Source: Polytrichum commune
Lineage: Eukaryota; Streptophyta; Polytrichopsida; Polytrichales; Polytrichaceae
Length of the DNA stretch: 60,000 nt
Direction: 5' to 3'
NCBI GenBank assembly: GCA_950295325.1
Contig: OX485805.1
Location: forward strand, 15,241,501-15,301,500
Below, in pieces: positions 13,260 through 24,707 of the stretch (its first letter is position 1; the number at the start of each line of letters is the position of its first letter). Position numbers and translations under genes: made by a program. The notes beneath the pieces are model-generated. The model saw only the letters and a list, made by a program, of their open reading frames with translations, was not told the origin of the DNA and did no database searches.

Positions 13260-16200
13260 ATGCAAGGTAGGACTCGCTCACAAAAACCAAGTTTGATAGT
13301 AGGACTAGAGAAATCTACTCGAAAGAGGCGGTCCTCTAAAATCAGTGATAGATTAGAACAAGATAATGTTAGAATAGAGAGTTGTTTGAACGTCGAACCT
13401 AGGACTAGGTCAATTCTAGAAACCTTAGAACTTGAAGCTCAACTTGAAGAGGAGATCACTCCCTCCAAATTGAGTGGTGAAACTTCTTCGGAAAATTACA
13501 CACTTAGAGAAGAATTCCCGGTAGAAGTTGATAGGGGATTGTTGAATAGTTCACCGGTCACCATGGCCGAGGAACGGGGGATGGATCCACCACCCATACC
13601 CCCAATTCCGCCCATACCTCCTATACCTCCAATAGACCCATTGGTTAGGCCAAGAGGCCTACCAATTGTGGTTCCACAAAATTTAGCGGCGATGGATATG
13701 CCATCTCATCTCCCTAAATTTTATGGGACCAAGGATGAGGACCCCTCTCGGCACATGGAACGGTATATCGAACGGTTGGCTAGCTTCCTCATAACCGACC
13801 CGGGTTATTGGTTAGTGTGGTTTCCTACCACTCTAGAGGGGGAAGCCTATGAATGGTATCGGGATCATGCCGAGGGACATTTTAGGGGATGGGAACAATT
13901 ACAAAGGGAGTTTCTTAACGAATTTAGGCCGGAAGTGGGTCAAAGTACCGCATTAAGGGCATTGTCGTCATTGAAGCAAGGAAGGGAGGAAGAAATTTCG
14001 GCTTACATTAGGAGGTTTGATTTAGTGTGCACTAGATTTGTGGGTACCATGCTCAACGACGACACGCTAAAGCAATTTTTCATTCAAGGGTTTTTTAAGT
14101 CCGGAACTATTAGGGGTGTTCTAGAAAGGAATCCCTTGACCTTGGCGGATGCCAAGTGTGTGGCTAGAGATATTGAAAACTTGGATAAAGATCACGAAAG
14201 GCTATGGAGAAGGGAGGATGAATTGATCCCACAATTCATCCCCATACGCCCTAGGGTGGTAGCGGTAGAACCCGCTAAGTATGAGAACCAAATTCCATAT
14301 GCCATTGTGGACACCGGTCCCCGACCTTTAGCGGTTAGGGAACCGGCACCTCTTTTGGCACTACCGGCCCCTAGAACGGATCCACACTTGGAGGAGGTTG
14401 AGAGAAGACTAGGTGCTAGCCAACTAGGATTCCAAGAGGCTATGATAAAACAAATGCAAAGCCTCACGGATCAAATGTCATTAATGATCCGGAGTCAACA
14501 ACCGGGGCCTCCACCCCCGGTTGAGTCGGGTAGGCATTCTTCCGGATTATGGTGTGTCCAATGTGGCCAACCGGGCCACACGCGTCAATTTTGTAGAAGT
14601 GGACAAAACCGTGACCAAAGAGGAAACGGTAACCCACCTCAACAAAATCAACGAGGTCAAGCGCCACCTCACTATGGAAATGGAAGCAATAGAGGACCAC
14701 AACCTAGAGGGCAAGGTGGCCAAAATTTAGAGAAGAAGGAATTTCATCCCTTTTGTGGAAGGTGGCACGCTCAAGGACAATGTTGGTCCGAAGGTCAAGA
14801 GTTTAATTGTAGCAATTGTGGAGGAAGTCATCCCTCGGATACGTGTCGCCAACCGGACAAAATAATTAATGTCCCTTACCCGGTGGCTAATCCACAACAA
14901 CAAGCAAGGGATAATATGCGAGGTGCTAGGCCACAAGGAGTACCGGCCAATGAACTTAGGCCACCTAACTTATACTATGACCATAGTAATGCTAGGCAAA
15001 CCTTTCATCCACCGGCGGGCTTGCAAACTACAACCGGTTACATTCCAATACAAAATAGACAAGGAGTTCCACCTAATGGTAGTAACGGGAGACAAGCGCC
15101 TCCAACGGATCCGGGACCATCTAACTCCCAAGATGTTAGGTTCATGGATGGAGTGTTGGAGGCCACATGTGATGACATGCTTCCTCTCCCAACGAGAATT
15201 GGAGAGGAGCAAAGTCAATGGCCTCCTCACACCAATGCTATTACATATGAGTTAGTGAAGGGTAAGGGTGTGGTTGAAGAAGCACCTGCACTAGCGGTAA
15301 CTACTAGGGCTAGGAGAGGGGATGCCCCGTTGGAGGTAGGAATAGGAGAGCAAGGAAATTACTCTTCGGATGAAGAGATTAATCTCTCCGAGTTGGATAG
15401 GGTAGCTAGAAGAGCTACTAAGGATGTGGAGAGGGAAAATATAATTTTACAAGATAGGGAGAGGACTAATGCGGTACATGACTTGGATAATAGCGATGTG
15501 GGTGAATGGGAAGGACCGGGGGTTCCCGTAGACGAATTCGACGTAGTGGGTAATTCTAAGGTGGAAAGATCTACCGGGTACGACTTGTGGGCGGACCTTA
15601 GTACACTCAAGGCGGATATTACTTTCGGCCAACTATTGGAAATTTCACCCACGGCAAGGAAAACATTAAAGGAGGGAATGCCGGTACACAAGAGGATGAG
15701 GAAGGTGAAAGCTAAAATAGCCGCTAGGATCCAATCACAAGGTGGAAGAGACGTGAAAGCTATAGAAATAGAAGTTGTTATAGTAGATAAGGTGGTTCCT
15801 AATGTGCTAGTCGACGGAGGGAGTAGTCTAAATATACTACCGGAGGATACTATGAAAAAATTGGGACTTGGACTCACGGGGCCTTCACCTTTGGTCATAA
15901 ATATGGCAAATCAAAGTTCGACTACGCCTTTGGGGATGATCAAGGATTGTAGAATGACTACGGGAGGTGAGGAGTACTTGGTCACCTTCCATGTCATTAA
16001 AATGCACTCCAACAAGGACACCTTCCCCATTTTGCTAGGTAGGCCTTGGTTGCGGATGGCGAATGCTATGGTCAATTGGGGTGGACCTAAACCATCCATC
16101 ACTTATGGTCCGGAGGGTAATAGGGTCATAGTGTCCATTGGTTCATTAGAAGGATGGATGAAGAAGGAGATGTATTTGCCATTGGAGAAGGAAATTGATG

Positions 16201-18818
16201 ACTTAAACGAGAATGAGATTGGCAAGGCATTGGTGGGAGTTGTCCATCCCGAAGGTCAAAGGGTTGTTATAGATTCGGGCTCGGGAAGTCTAGGTCCTAA
16301 TTTTTACAATTATGGGGATAATGGGGATTATGCCCAATGGCTAAGGGAGTACCCCGAGTCCGAGGTTGATGTAATGGTTACATTTCACCAAGTAGGCTTA
16401 GGGAGTGAATTTCCTAGTGTTAGTTTAGGAGAGGGCTCATTGTTGGAGCCATGTGAGGTGCTCACCGAGGAAGAGTGGGTTAGCGGTGGGTTAACACCTT
16501 GGGTAGATGACGTGGAAGAGGGTGAGGTTAGTTTAATTCATGTAGATGGGACTCAAGAGGAGGATGTGATTATTGAGTCATCGAAATTGGAGGAGCCTTT
16601 ACATTTCAAGACCACGTCTACGGGGATAGTTGTAGGTCAAGATGTGAAAGATTACCCCAATGTGCCTTCCGATTGGTATCGGAACAAAGAGGAGCAAGCA
16701 CATGTGTCGGAAGCGGATTGGCGGTATGTGGATGATCACCTACATTGTGTTAGGGAGGCATTGGTTAGGTGTAGGAAGATGAGGTTAGCATTGAACCCGG
16801 ATAAGACATTTTTGGGAGTGAATAAGGGAGTGTTGTTGGGTTATGTTGTTAGTGAGAAAGGTAGAGAACCCGATCCGGATAAGATTGCGGCCATAAGCGA
16901 CTTGGCAACTCCAACCAATTCCAAGGGGATCTCTAAGTTGTTAGGACATGTGGGATGGTACCGGGAACTTATTCCTAATTTTTCAAAGATAGCGGTGCCC
17001 ATTACCCATTTGCTCAAAAAGGATGTCAAATTCGAGTGGACGGATGCTTGTCAAAAAGCCTTTGAGGAATTGCGGGATAGGTTGAGCACCTATCCGGTGT
17101 TGATACCACCCAATTGGGGTAAACTTTTTCACGTCTATTGTGATGCTAGTAATGTGGCAATAGGGAGTGCGCTTTGTCAAGCAACGGGAGAAAAAGAGAA
17201 GGATCAACCTATAGCTTATGCGAGTAAGCAATTGACCCCCGCCGAAAGAAACTACTCTACAACGGAGAGGGAGTGCCTAGCCATGGTGTTTTCCGTTAAA
17301 AAGTTTAGGCATTACCTCATGTGCAACCCGGTTGTATTTTTTGTTGACCACATGGCTATCAAGTATCTAATTAACAAGGCGGAGTTAAGTGGTAGGTTAG
17401 CTAGGTGGGTTTTGTTATTAGAAGAATTCGACTACACGGTGGAATATAAACCGGGTCGTATGCATTTACAAGCGGACCACTTGTCTAGGTTGTCGGAGGA
17501 GATAGGAAAAAATCCAGTAAATGATATGTTAGTAGATGATAGCCTCTTTGTGGTCACTTCTACACCGGAGTGGTATGCGGGCATAGTGGAATTTCTAACA
17601 ACCCACAAGTTGCCCAAAGAGTGGACAAAAGAAGAGAGAAGGAAGGTGAGGGTAAATAGTAGGCAATTTGTTGTAGTGGGCCATAGGTTGTTTAGAAGGG
17701 GGTCCGATGGTATTTTACGACGATGCGTGTCAAAAACGGAGGTTGAAGCGATTTTAATCGCTTGCCACGATAGCGCTTGCGGCGGTCACTTCTCGGGTCA
17801 ACTCACCGGGCAAAAAATACTTAGAGCGGGCTACTTTTGGCCTACACTATTTAAGGACGCCCATGACTATGTAAGGAAATGCGACGCTTGCCAACGGTAT
17901 GCCCGAAACGACCTTAGAATGGAGATGCCTTTACATGTATCATTACCCTTAATTCCTTTCGAAAAATGGGGCATCGACTATGTGGGTGAGGTCCATCCCC
18001 AATCTTCAAAAGGAATGAAATATATTGTGGTGGCAACCGAGTACCTCACCAAGTGGGCGGAAGCCAAAGCGGTGAAGACCGACACGGCGGAACACGCGGC
18101 AACATTTATGTACGAAAACATAATTTCGCGGTTCGGGGTGCCGAAGATCCTAGTAAGCGATAGGGGTACTCACTTTTTGAATGACTTGATTCGAGAGATG
18201 ACAGAGAAATTTAAAATTGATCACCGGAAGACTACTCCCTACCACCCACAAACCAATGGACAAACGGAAAGGGTTAACGGAATTTTGGTGAGTATACTAC
18301 GCAAGACGGTTATAGACTCGAAGCGGGATTGGGATACGAAACTAACGGCGGCACTTTGGGCATACCGTACAACCTATAAGGTAACTACGCGTGCTACACC
18401 ATTTTCCTTAGTCTATGGTCTTGAAGCGACACTACCAATCGAATATGAAGTCGAGTCACTTAGGGTGGCCGTGAGTACGAGACTTACCGAAAGTCAATCC
18501 TTACGAAATCGACTAACCGATTTGGAAGCACTTGACGAAGGGAGGAGAATGGCGGCTCAACATATTGAGGCAACCCAAAGAAGGAGAAAGATTACTTTCG
18601 ACAAACGACATAAGAGAAGGGCCCTAACACCGGGAATGATGGTCATGATTCAAGACGCACGAAAGCTTGAATTTCCGGCGAAATTCAATGCGGTATGGTT
18701 AGGACCTTACCTTGTCTATGAGGTCTTTCCTAATAATTCAATTCAATTGGAAACGTTGAATGGTGAGCTCTTTCCTACCCGTACATCGGGAAGTAGATGT
18801 AAGGAGTACCGAGCTTGA
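13260..18818 (+). CDS. Gypsy Gag-Pol polyprotein with internally deleted reverse transcriptase
   Basis: One open frame of 1852 codons. Order: a Gag domain (about residues 140-330, with EAYEWYRDHAEGHFRGW and LKQGREEEISAYIRRF); a CCHC knuckle CVQCGQPGHTRQFC near 435, then a cysteine-rich CSNCGGSHPSDTC; an aspartic protease with VLVDGGSSLNILP near 855; a truncated RT; RNase H (about 1280-1410: HVYCDASNVAIGSALCQ, YSTTERECLAM); and integrase with an H2C2 zinc finger (HDSACGGHF..CDACQRYA) and a D-D-E core (WGIDYVGE, LVSDRGTHF, TERVNGIL). RT fingers and palm are absent: the frame passes from an acidic linker straight to WRYVDDHLHCV and LALNPDKT, then the thumb and connection. The first ATG at 13260 is the natural start. 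No stop codon interrupts it. Confidence 0.9.
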   Translation: MQGRTRSQKPSLIVGLEKSTRKRRSSKISDRLEQDNVRIESCLNVEPRTRSILETLELEAQLEEEITPSKLSGETSSENYTLREEFPVEVDRGLLNSSPVTMAEERGMDPPPIPPIPPIPPIPPIDPLVRPRGLPIVVPQNLAAMDMPSHLPKFYGTKDEDPSRHMERYIERLASFLITDPGYWLVWFPTTLEGEAYEWYRDHAEGHFRGWEQLQREFLNEFRPEVGQSTALRALSSLKQGREEEISAYIRRFDLVCTRFVGTMLNDDTLKQFFIQGFFKSGTIRGVLERNPLTLADAKCVARDIENLDKDHERLWRREDELIPQFIPIRPRVVAVEPAKYENQIPYAIVDTGPRPLAVREPAPLLALPAPRTDPHLEEVERRLGASQLGFQEAMIKQMQSLTDQMSLMIRSQQPGPPPPVESGRHSSGLWCVQCGQPGHTRQFCRSGQNRDQRGNGNPPQQNQRGQAPPHYGNGSNRGPQPRGQGGQNLEKKEFHPFCGRWHAQGQCWSEGQEFNCSNCGGSHPSDTCRQPDKIINVPYPVANPQQQARDNMRGARPQGVPANELRPPNLYYDHSNARQTFHPPAGLQTTTGYIPIQNRQGVPPNGSNGRQAPPTDPGPSNSQDVRFMDGVLEATCDDMLPLPTRIGEEQSQWPPHTNAITYELVKGKGVVEEAPALAVTTRARRGDAPLEVGIGEQGNYSSDEEINLSELDRVARRATKDVERENIILQDRERTNAVHDLDNSDVGEWEGPGVPVDEFDVVGNSKVERSTGYDLWADLSTLKADITFGQLLEISPTARKTLKEGMPVHKRMRKVKAKIAARIQSQGGRDVKAIEIEVVIVDKVVPNVLVDGGSSLNILPEDTMKKLGLGLTGPSPLVINMANQSSTTPLGMIKDCRMTTGGEEYLVTFHVIKMHSNKDTFPILLGRPWLRMANAMVNWGGPKPSITYGPEGNRVIVSIGSLEGWMKKEMYLPLEKEIDDLNENEIGKALVGVVHPEGQRVVIDSGSGSLGPNFYNYGDNGDYAQWLREYPESEVDVMVTFHQVGLGSEFPSVSLGEGSLLEPCEVLTEEEWVSGGLTPWVDDVEEGEVSLIHVDGTQEEDVIIESSKLEEPLHFKTTSTGIVVGQDVKDYPNVPSDWYRNKEEQAHVSEADWRYVDDHLHCVREALVRCRKMRLALNPDKTFLGVNKGVLLGYVVSEKGREPDPDKIAAISDLATPTNSKGISKLLGHVGWYRELIPNFSKIAVPITHLLKKDVKFEWTDACQKAFEELRDRLSTYPVLIPPNWGKLFHVYCDASNVAIGSALCQATGEKEKDQPIAYASKQLTPAERNYSTTERECLAMVFSVKKFRHYLMCNPVVFFVDHMAIKYLINKAELSGRLARWVLLLEEFDYTVEYKPGRMHLQADHLSRLSEEIGKNPVNDMLVDDSLFVVTSTPEWYAGIVEFLTTHKLPKEWTKEERRKVRVNSRQFVVVGHRLFRRGSDGILRRCVSKTEVEAILIACHDSACGGHFSGQLTGQKILRAGYFWPTLFKDAHDYVRKCDACQRYARNDLRMEMPLHVSLPLIPFEKWGIDYVGEVHPQSSKGMKYIVVATEYLTKWAEAKAVKTDTAEHAATFMYENIISRFGVPKILVSDRGTHFLNDLIREMTEKFKIDHRKTTPYHPQTNGQTERVNGILVSILRKTVIDSKRDWDTKLTAALWAYRTTYKVTTRATPFSLVYGLEATLPIEYEVESLRVAVSTRLTESQSLRNRLTDLEALDEGRRMAAQHIEATQRRRKITFDKRHKRRALTPGMMVMIQDARKLEFPAKFNAVWLGPYLVYEVFPNNSIQLETLNGELFPTRTSGSRCKEYRA

Positions 18819-18879
18819 CTAGGCAACTTACCCTTGGAGCAAGAGATGTTTGGATTCATCCCCCGATGGTCGCCAATTA
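18819..18879 (+). other. 3' interior end of the Gypsy element, no classic polypurine tract next to the LTR
   Basis: The only purine-rich run is GGAGCAAGAGATG, about 30-40 bp before the LTR. The junction CCAATTATGTGAG mirrors CTCACATAATTGG at the 5' LTR/interior junction (12345-12357), a perfect 13-bp inverted repeat. Confidence 0.6.
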
Positions 18880-21119
18880 TGTGAGCCCAAAAGGGTGCCC
18901 ACATTTAGTCTTAGACCCTTGAAACGTTAGTTGATGCACTTTGAAGTAGCATGTTACTTCACAAAAATATAAAAAGAGTGAAATGTTAGTCTTAGAAGTA
19001 CCATGTTGTAAGAGGCTAGGATGTGAGTTGTTATTGTGTTTTTACCTTCGGAAGGATTTGAGTGAATGAGGATAGGTAAGGAGAACTTGGATTGAGTAGT
19101 TAGTGAGTAGGCTAGTACAAATGGATGGAGACAACCAAAGTGACTCAAGAGGCAAGTGCATTCGAATTGGGATGAATGGAGGATCACATGGAGCGCATAA
19201 GTGGACCACCTCATCATGGCCACTTAATGGGGAAGGCCCAAGGAAGAATGCAAGGTGGAGGATAAGCAAATTCTCAAAGCACCAATCAAATCACGAGTTA
19301 AGCATCGTGGTTTGAATTAAGTGGTGAGCGACGATTTGGGAAAGTAAGGGGAGAAAGTTATGGCGGCGGAAAGCGAAGGAGGCTAAGTTTGGGTTGAAGC
19401 ATCCCAAGTTTGGTAAAGTGTGGTAGGTAGAAAGCCAAGGCTAGTTAAATGTTCGAATTAGGATCCTTGTTGATCATTTGAGGGAGGAAGACTTAGAAGA
19501 TAGGATTGGCGCCTACTAAGTAGGAGGAAATCTCAAGGGCTTATCGTGAGCCTTGAGGGTGCTCACCCCCTCAAGCTTACTATATAATCCCTCATTCTTC
19601 CCTCACTCATCCTCTCTTTCCTTTGTGCTCCAAGGCACCCCACGAGTTATAAGTGTGGGTGTGGGAAGCCATATTGGAGCACATGTGTGTGCTTAGTTTT
19701 TAGTTTGAGAGCCAAGGCTTGTTAGCCTTGAAGAGGGCTTGACCTCTTGGTAGAATTAGTGTTGACGTGAAGGATTTTAAAGTTAATTCATGATTCCAAT
19801 TTGTGGTACTTAAAGTTCATGTTTTGAATACACGTGGTTGCAAGTTCCATGTTTAAGAGTTGAGCACTTGATGTTGTGATGAGTGCAAAAATATACTTGT
19901 GTGGATTAGTTAGTCTTAGTGAAGTTAGGAAATTCTCTCTCCCCCTCTCCTCTCTAGGATTTTAGGATTTTAGGATTAGAGAAGAATTGTGTGATTAGAA
20001 AGGGGTTGTTAGTAGAATTAGGGAAATTAGGTAGGAAGATTAGTTAAGGGCTTGAATAATTAGTGAGGTAGTTGGGGATTACAACTACAAAGTTGTGGGT
20101 TCATGAAGGAGCTGGGTTTATGAAGGAGCTGGGTTTGTTTAGTTAGAAAGTAAAGAGCTGGGTTTATGAAGGACCTGGGTTTGTTTAGTTAGAAGCTAAG
20201 GAGCTGGGTTCATGAAGGAGCTGGGTTTATGAAGGAGCTGGGTTTGTTTAGTTAGAAAGTAAAGAGCTGGGTTTATGAAGGACCTGGGTTTGTTTAGTTA
20301 GAAGCTAAGGAGCTGGGTTTATGAAGGAGCTGGGTTTGTTTAGTTAGAAGCTAAGAAGCTGGGTTTATGAAGGAGCTGGGTTTATGTAATTAGAAAGTAA
20401 AGAGATGGGTTCATGAAGGAGCTTAGTAGATAGCCTACCTAATTAGCTCATAGACAAGTAGTTAGTTACATTATGCTAGTTAGTGTTATGTGTGGCTTTC
20501 ACAAGTAAATGTATTTGAGATTGACTATAGAGAATAGTGTTTTTTTTAACACTTGCATCCTCTCTTTAAAAATAAACCACGTGCACAACTTAATGGAGAA
20601 TGTGGAGCACTCTCGCGATGGCAAGACAAAGGAAGCAAAGACCAAAGGTGCGAGGGAGAGATTGACATAAGTCACATAAGTATTTCTTAATACTTAAAGG
20701 CTTATGTACGGTATGGAGACACCAAGTGAGACCTCTTATAGTAGCGATACGGAATACACAAGTGATAGTTCAAGTGGTAGTATAGAGTCAACGGCACGGA
20801 CTCCATTTAGGAGAGGGATATCCTTAAGGGCTTGTGTAGCTAAAGCAGCCGGATGGACGTTAGAAGCAAACAAAGACAAAATAGCACCCGAGCATAAGGA
20901 GGTTAAAATAACATAGTTAACTTGTGCATTCTCCACATACGTATTGAAATCGTACATTGAGTTGTTAAAAGTGAAATTCCAGTTAAATCCAAGACCACTT
21001 GAAGGGTGAACATTGCACTATGGACTCATCCAAGTCCAAATCCAATACCGCGGAGGAATGTGAGCCCAAACCCACTACTCGGACTACGGACGCTTAAGGG
21101 TGGGGGGTTTGGCCTCACA
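18880..21119 (+). repeat. 3' LTR of the Gypsy element
   Basis: Same length and same open frames as the 5' LTR, with a constant offset of 8769. The TATATAA box is at 19581-19587. It is followed by the GGGAG duplication and then by Y1 coding sequence. Confidence 0.93.
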
Positions 21120-22258
21120 GGGAGGTAGCATCAGTTCAGGCTCTTGGAGAGCACGTGGACGTCATCCTCGAAAACTCTTCTTTGGAAAATGCGCACATCT
21201 TCATGCATGAGCTAGCCGAGCCATTTGATCCGGTGTACGTGAAGGAATCCTGCGCTGAGCCAGACATTGTTAAACCGGATACAATATTCATAGATGCGAT
21301 CATTTCCAACACGAAGGTTGCAACCAGATTCACTAAACTTAAGCAGGCAATCAACGCAATAAACAAGGCCCAGCAAAGCAAGTCGAAATCTCAACAACCT
21401 GTGAGGCGCAAGGCGACTGCTGAAGAGGGCGCAGGGTCGTCAAGACCTCAAACAGTGAGGAAGCCCCGACCGGTTCCAGCTGACTCGAGGAGAACAACTC
21501 CTACGGCAACTCCGGTTGATAGCGAGACACCGACGCCATCACAAAGCTAGCAGACAACACCATCTAAGAGGCCGAGAGAGTCAGCATCTGCCATGACAGA
21601 CGAGCCTGTTTCGCCGGAGCTACGTATTCCCAAGCCCGGGGAAGGAGTGGAGGTAGACGAGATCCAAAAAATCCTCAACAATTTTGACACCAAAAGTACT
21701 TGCATTGTTTTTTCATGGGCAGAGAATTCAAGTTTAATGTCAACATCGCACAATGCCACCTAGCGCCACCAGAGAAGTGCGTTCGGGCAAAGGAAGATGC
21801 GTATGTCGATTGGTTAATCGCCCAGATGGTGAGCGACCAGTTTAAACATGATAGGCAGACTATTGTTGTCATGCCTCAGGGGCACAAAAGAATGCCTACA
21901 CCGGATATGTGGCCTTCTATAGAAAAAAATGATTTTTGGCTGATTGACGGTCAGCACAGCGTAGAAGCTTCAAAGAAACTTCAACTGATGACGGAGTGGA
22001 ATGATCCCAATCGTCTAAAGGATAAATTGAAGGTATGGAAGGCATTGGCCGTGTGGTCGGACGACGAAACCCGGCTGAGCGATATCTCCCGCTATTTCAA
22101 CATGAATAACAAGAAGCGGACATATCAAGCTTCTTGGATTAGGAACACCATGGCATCGCGGGATGTGTGGGAGTTCTACAGCCGGCCTCCCAAGGAAAGG
22201 GAGAATGCAAAAGACAAGAATCCAAAGTGGGAGGTGAGCATTGTTTCTCAAACAGAGT

Positions 22259-22400
22259 TTGGGTCGCTCGACCCAAACTTTGGGTTTCTTCATACAGTTT
22301 GGGTCGCTCGACCCAAACTTTGTGTTTCTTCAAACAGAGTTTGGGTCGCTCGACCCAAACTTTGTGTTTCTTCATACAGTTTTGGTCGCTCGACCCAAAC
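22259..22400. repeat. Four palindromes in intron 2 of Y1
   Basis: Copies at about 22259, 22301, 22340 and 22381, all with centre CT, lie just inside the donor GAG|GTGAGC (22233/22234). The intron ends at TGCAG, 22496. Intron 2 of Y2 also has four copies, but with other centres. Confidence 0.88.
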
Positions 22401-23441
22401 TTTGTGTTTGTCTACGCAGTTTGTTGTTCATGATTTTCCTTCTTTGTTTGGAAACAACATATTCAGAATTAACACGCATTCTATGCTCTTGTGCAGCTTT
22501 TCAAATACCAAATGATAAACAAATTCTCCTCAATTGACAATTCAAGTCACAAGCAAAAGAAGTACAAGAAGCTAAGAGGAGAGATCTACTTAATTACATC
22601 ATCCGACATGGTTTGGCAGAAGTGGAAGACAGTGTTCGAGAAACACGAGACAGGGGATCTCATGGATCCTGACACATGCAACCTCTTCAACTCGGCCTCT
22701 CGATTCAAGGCGATGAAGCCTCTTATGAGAGAATTCTTTAGAAGTCTGCAGGGTCTTTCGGAGGCGGAAATGGGGAAGGCGGCAACGCACATCTTGCACA
22801 ACAGCCCGACCCCTAAGAGATATTGGGTGTACCCCAAAATAGTCTTCACCAAGCCGAAATCCTTTGTTGCTTCATGCTACACAATGAAGGAATGGGCGGA
22901 GAATAGGAAGAAGAAAACAACGATCGTCCAGGAGCTGCAGAAGCTAATCCCGGAAAAGAACATTTTTGTCGATGACGAGGTGAACTGGAGAGCGTTCAAG
23001 GCTTAATACAACTTCACCAGTGCATCCATGGCAGCTCTGATCAGGGAGGCAGGAGAAGACTTCCTAAGGTCAAAACTGGTAAAGGGTGGGAAGAACCTGG
23101 CTCTTCCAGAACACTCGACGCGTGCCTTCTCGAACTTTATAAAGGAAAAGAAGATTGTAAGTTTTGAGGGGGATGCACATTTCAACCTTGTCGCTTTTGA
23201 CCCTATTAAAATCCAGGGATGGCCCGGCCTTGATTCCAGGAAAGAAATACGAGTAAGAGCAGCGGACCGGTTCTCCTTTGGCATAATAGACTTCCGGAGC
23301 ATTCCTGGGAGTACGTTTGAGGGCACAATGAATACACCCTTCTACGAGCCCTTCATGTCGAAGTTCGTGGAGTATGCAAACCCCAAGCTTAGGGAGGTCG
23401 ATATGTGGTTGTGGATAGTAGAGGATAGGAGAGCAGAGCAG

Positions 23442-23640
23442 GATGACACTTGTACATGTGCGTAGAGTGGGGAGCGAAGAGCTTAGAGCGGTGATGTGGA
23501 GAGCGGAGAGCATTGAGTGATTAAATTTAGCAAACTTCTAAGACCAAATTTAGATTTTTAAAAAATATTCTAAAATATGCTTCGAATATTCTAGAGTCTA
23601 CTAAAAATAGTAAAAAATAGTGACCTATTTCTGTGGAATG
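23442..23640. repeat. 5' terminal region of the MULE (degenerate TIR)
   Basis: Begins GATGACACTTGTACATGTGC and contains two GGAGCG/GAGCGG blocks. Inverted similarity to 54738-54844 is patchy. From 23641 to 24078 I see no gene. Confidence 0.6.
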
Positions 23641-24078
23641 TATAGGTCCACATCTAACTCAAAAGGCCCTATATTTGAAAATGTCTCACTACATTTCGGA
23701 CCCGGGAAGTGCTACAATGAAATAGCATCAAAATAAAACATATAAGTATATGATAAACATCAATGGTGATCCCAAAAAAGAACAAACAAAAATAAGTATA
23801 TCGAAGTTGGTATAATTGAAGAATTATTAAAACCAATGATGATTACAAGGAATAATCAATGAAATTGGATTTTCTGAGATTGGTATAAATGAAGAATGGG
23901 TCAATCAAAATACAAAGGAATAAAAATAATAAACTTCCTTCGTTATTATTCATCACTTTTCTCTTTGTCTTATATGTGAGTCTACTCTATAGGTTGGACT
24001 TTAGCAATTATCGTTTGTGGCCGAATAGACTATAAATTGGACTCATATCCACCATGATTGTATATACACTTGCACACA

Positions 24079-24546
24079 ATGGGAGAAAAGAGAGACATGT
24101 TTGCTGGATTAGGGTGGGAGAAGGAAATTAGAAGTCTAGGAGATTCCCATATTCCCGTTAATTCATTGCCGGAATTTGAGTTTAGGCCTGGAAATTGAGC
24201 TAGTGATGACTACGACCTGACTCCATTTTTGCAGTCTACACAAGCATGGAGGTGGAGGGTGCAGGAGGAGCAGAAACAATATGAGAAAAAAGAACAAAGA
24301 CAGGAAGATGTGCCGGAGAAGGACGCTGATTTGGATGAAGACAATTCGAAGGAAACGGACCAGGAGGTGAAGGTGGAAGGCGAATCTTCGAAGTCTCTTT
24401 CATTACGCCAAAGGATGAGAGCCTTGCCTCCGCATCATCTTCCGCTAAAGGATCGAATTAGAGACAAAACAATATCTTATAGGGATTTGCTTCGACCGGG
24501 TCCACCTCCATCGGAATTATCCAAGAAGTATGCAAATCGGAAATAG
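24079..24546 (+). pseudogene. Small charged-protein gene near the MULE end, broken by one stop
   Basis: From ATG at 24079 a frame of about 155 codons runs to TAG at 24546, with one in-frame TGA near 24197 (PGN*ASDDYD). If an intron or suppression does not remove that stop, the gene is dead. The product would have a hydrophobic N-terminus, an acidic, Glu-rich middle and the tail LSLRQRMRALPPH..DLLRPGPPP. It lies between the MULE end and the 3' end of the transposase, in opposite orientation. A relative is found at 1020-1175. I do not recognise the family. Confidence 0.45.
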
Positions 24547-24707
24547 AATTGATAGACATAGGAAGCATTGTGATACAATTTTTTTAAGTAAATAAAAATA
24601 ATCATTGAAATTATACCTTTATTATATCAATCAATTATTGGTTTAGGGTTGGTCCATAAATGGACACATATATCATAGCCTAATGTAGTGCTAGGCTGAG
24701 CGGTATT

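Larger units (their letters stand above)
10111..21119 (+). mobile_element. Ty3/Gypsy-type LTR retrotransposon with identical-looking LTRs
   Basis: Two 2240-bp LTRs (10111-12350 and 18880-21119), with ends TGTGAG..CTCACA, flank a 6.5-kb interior. A perfect 5-bp target duplication, GGGAG, lies at 10106-10110 and 21120-21124. It sits in exon 2 of Y1; removing it with one duplication restores the frame (..TGWE|VASV..). The LTRs are the same length, and the open frames compared between them are identical, so insertion was recent. The interior holds a primer-binding-like site, a 0.9-kb leader and one long gag-pol frame. Most of the reverse transcriptase core is missing, so this copy probably needed help in trans. 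Confidence 0.95.

Noticed and set aside
24229-24546. Calling the small MULE gene from its downstream open part only
   Set aside because: The same frame is open upstream to an ATG at 24079 apart from one TGA, so a longer broken gene explains it better.
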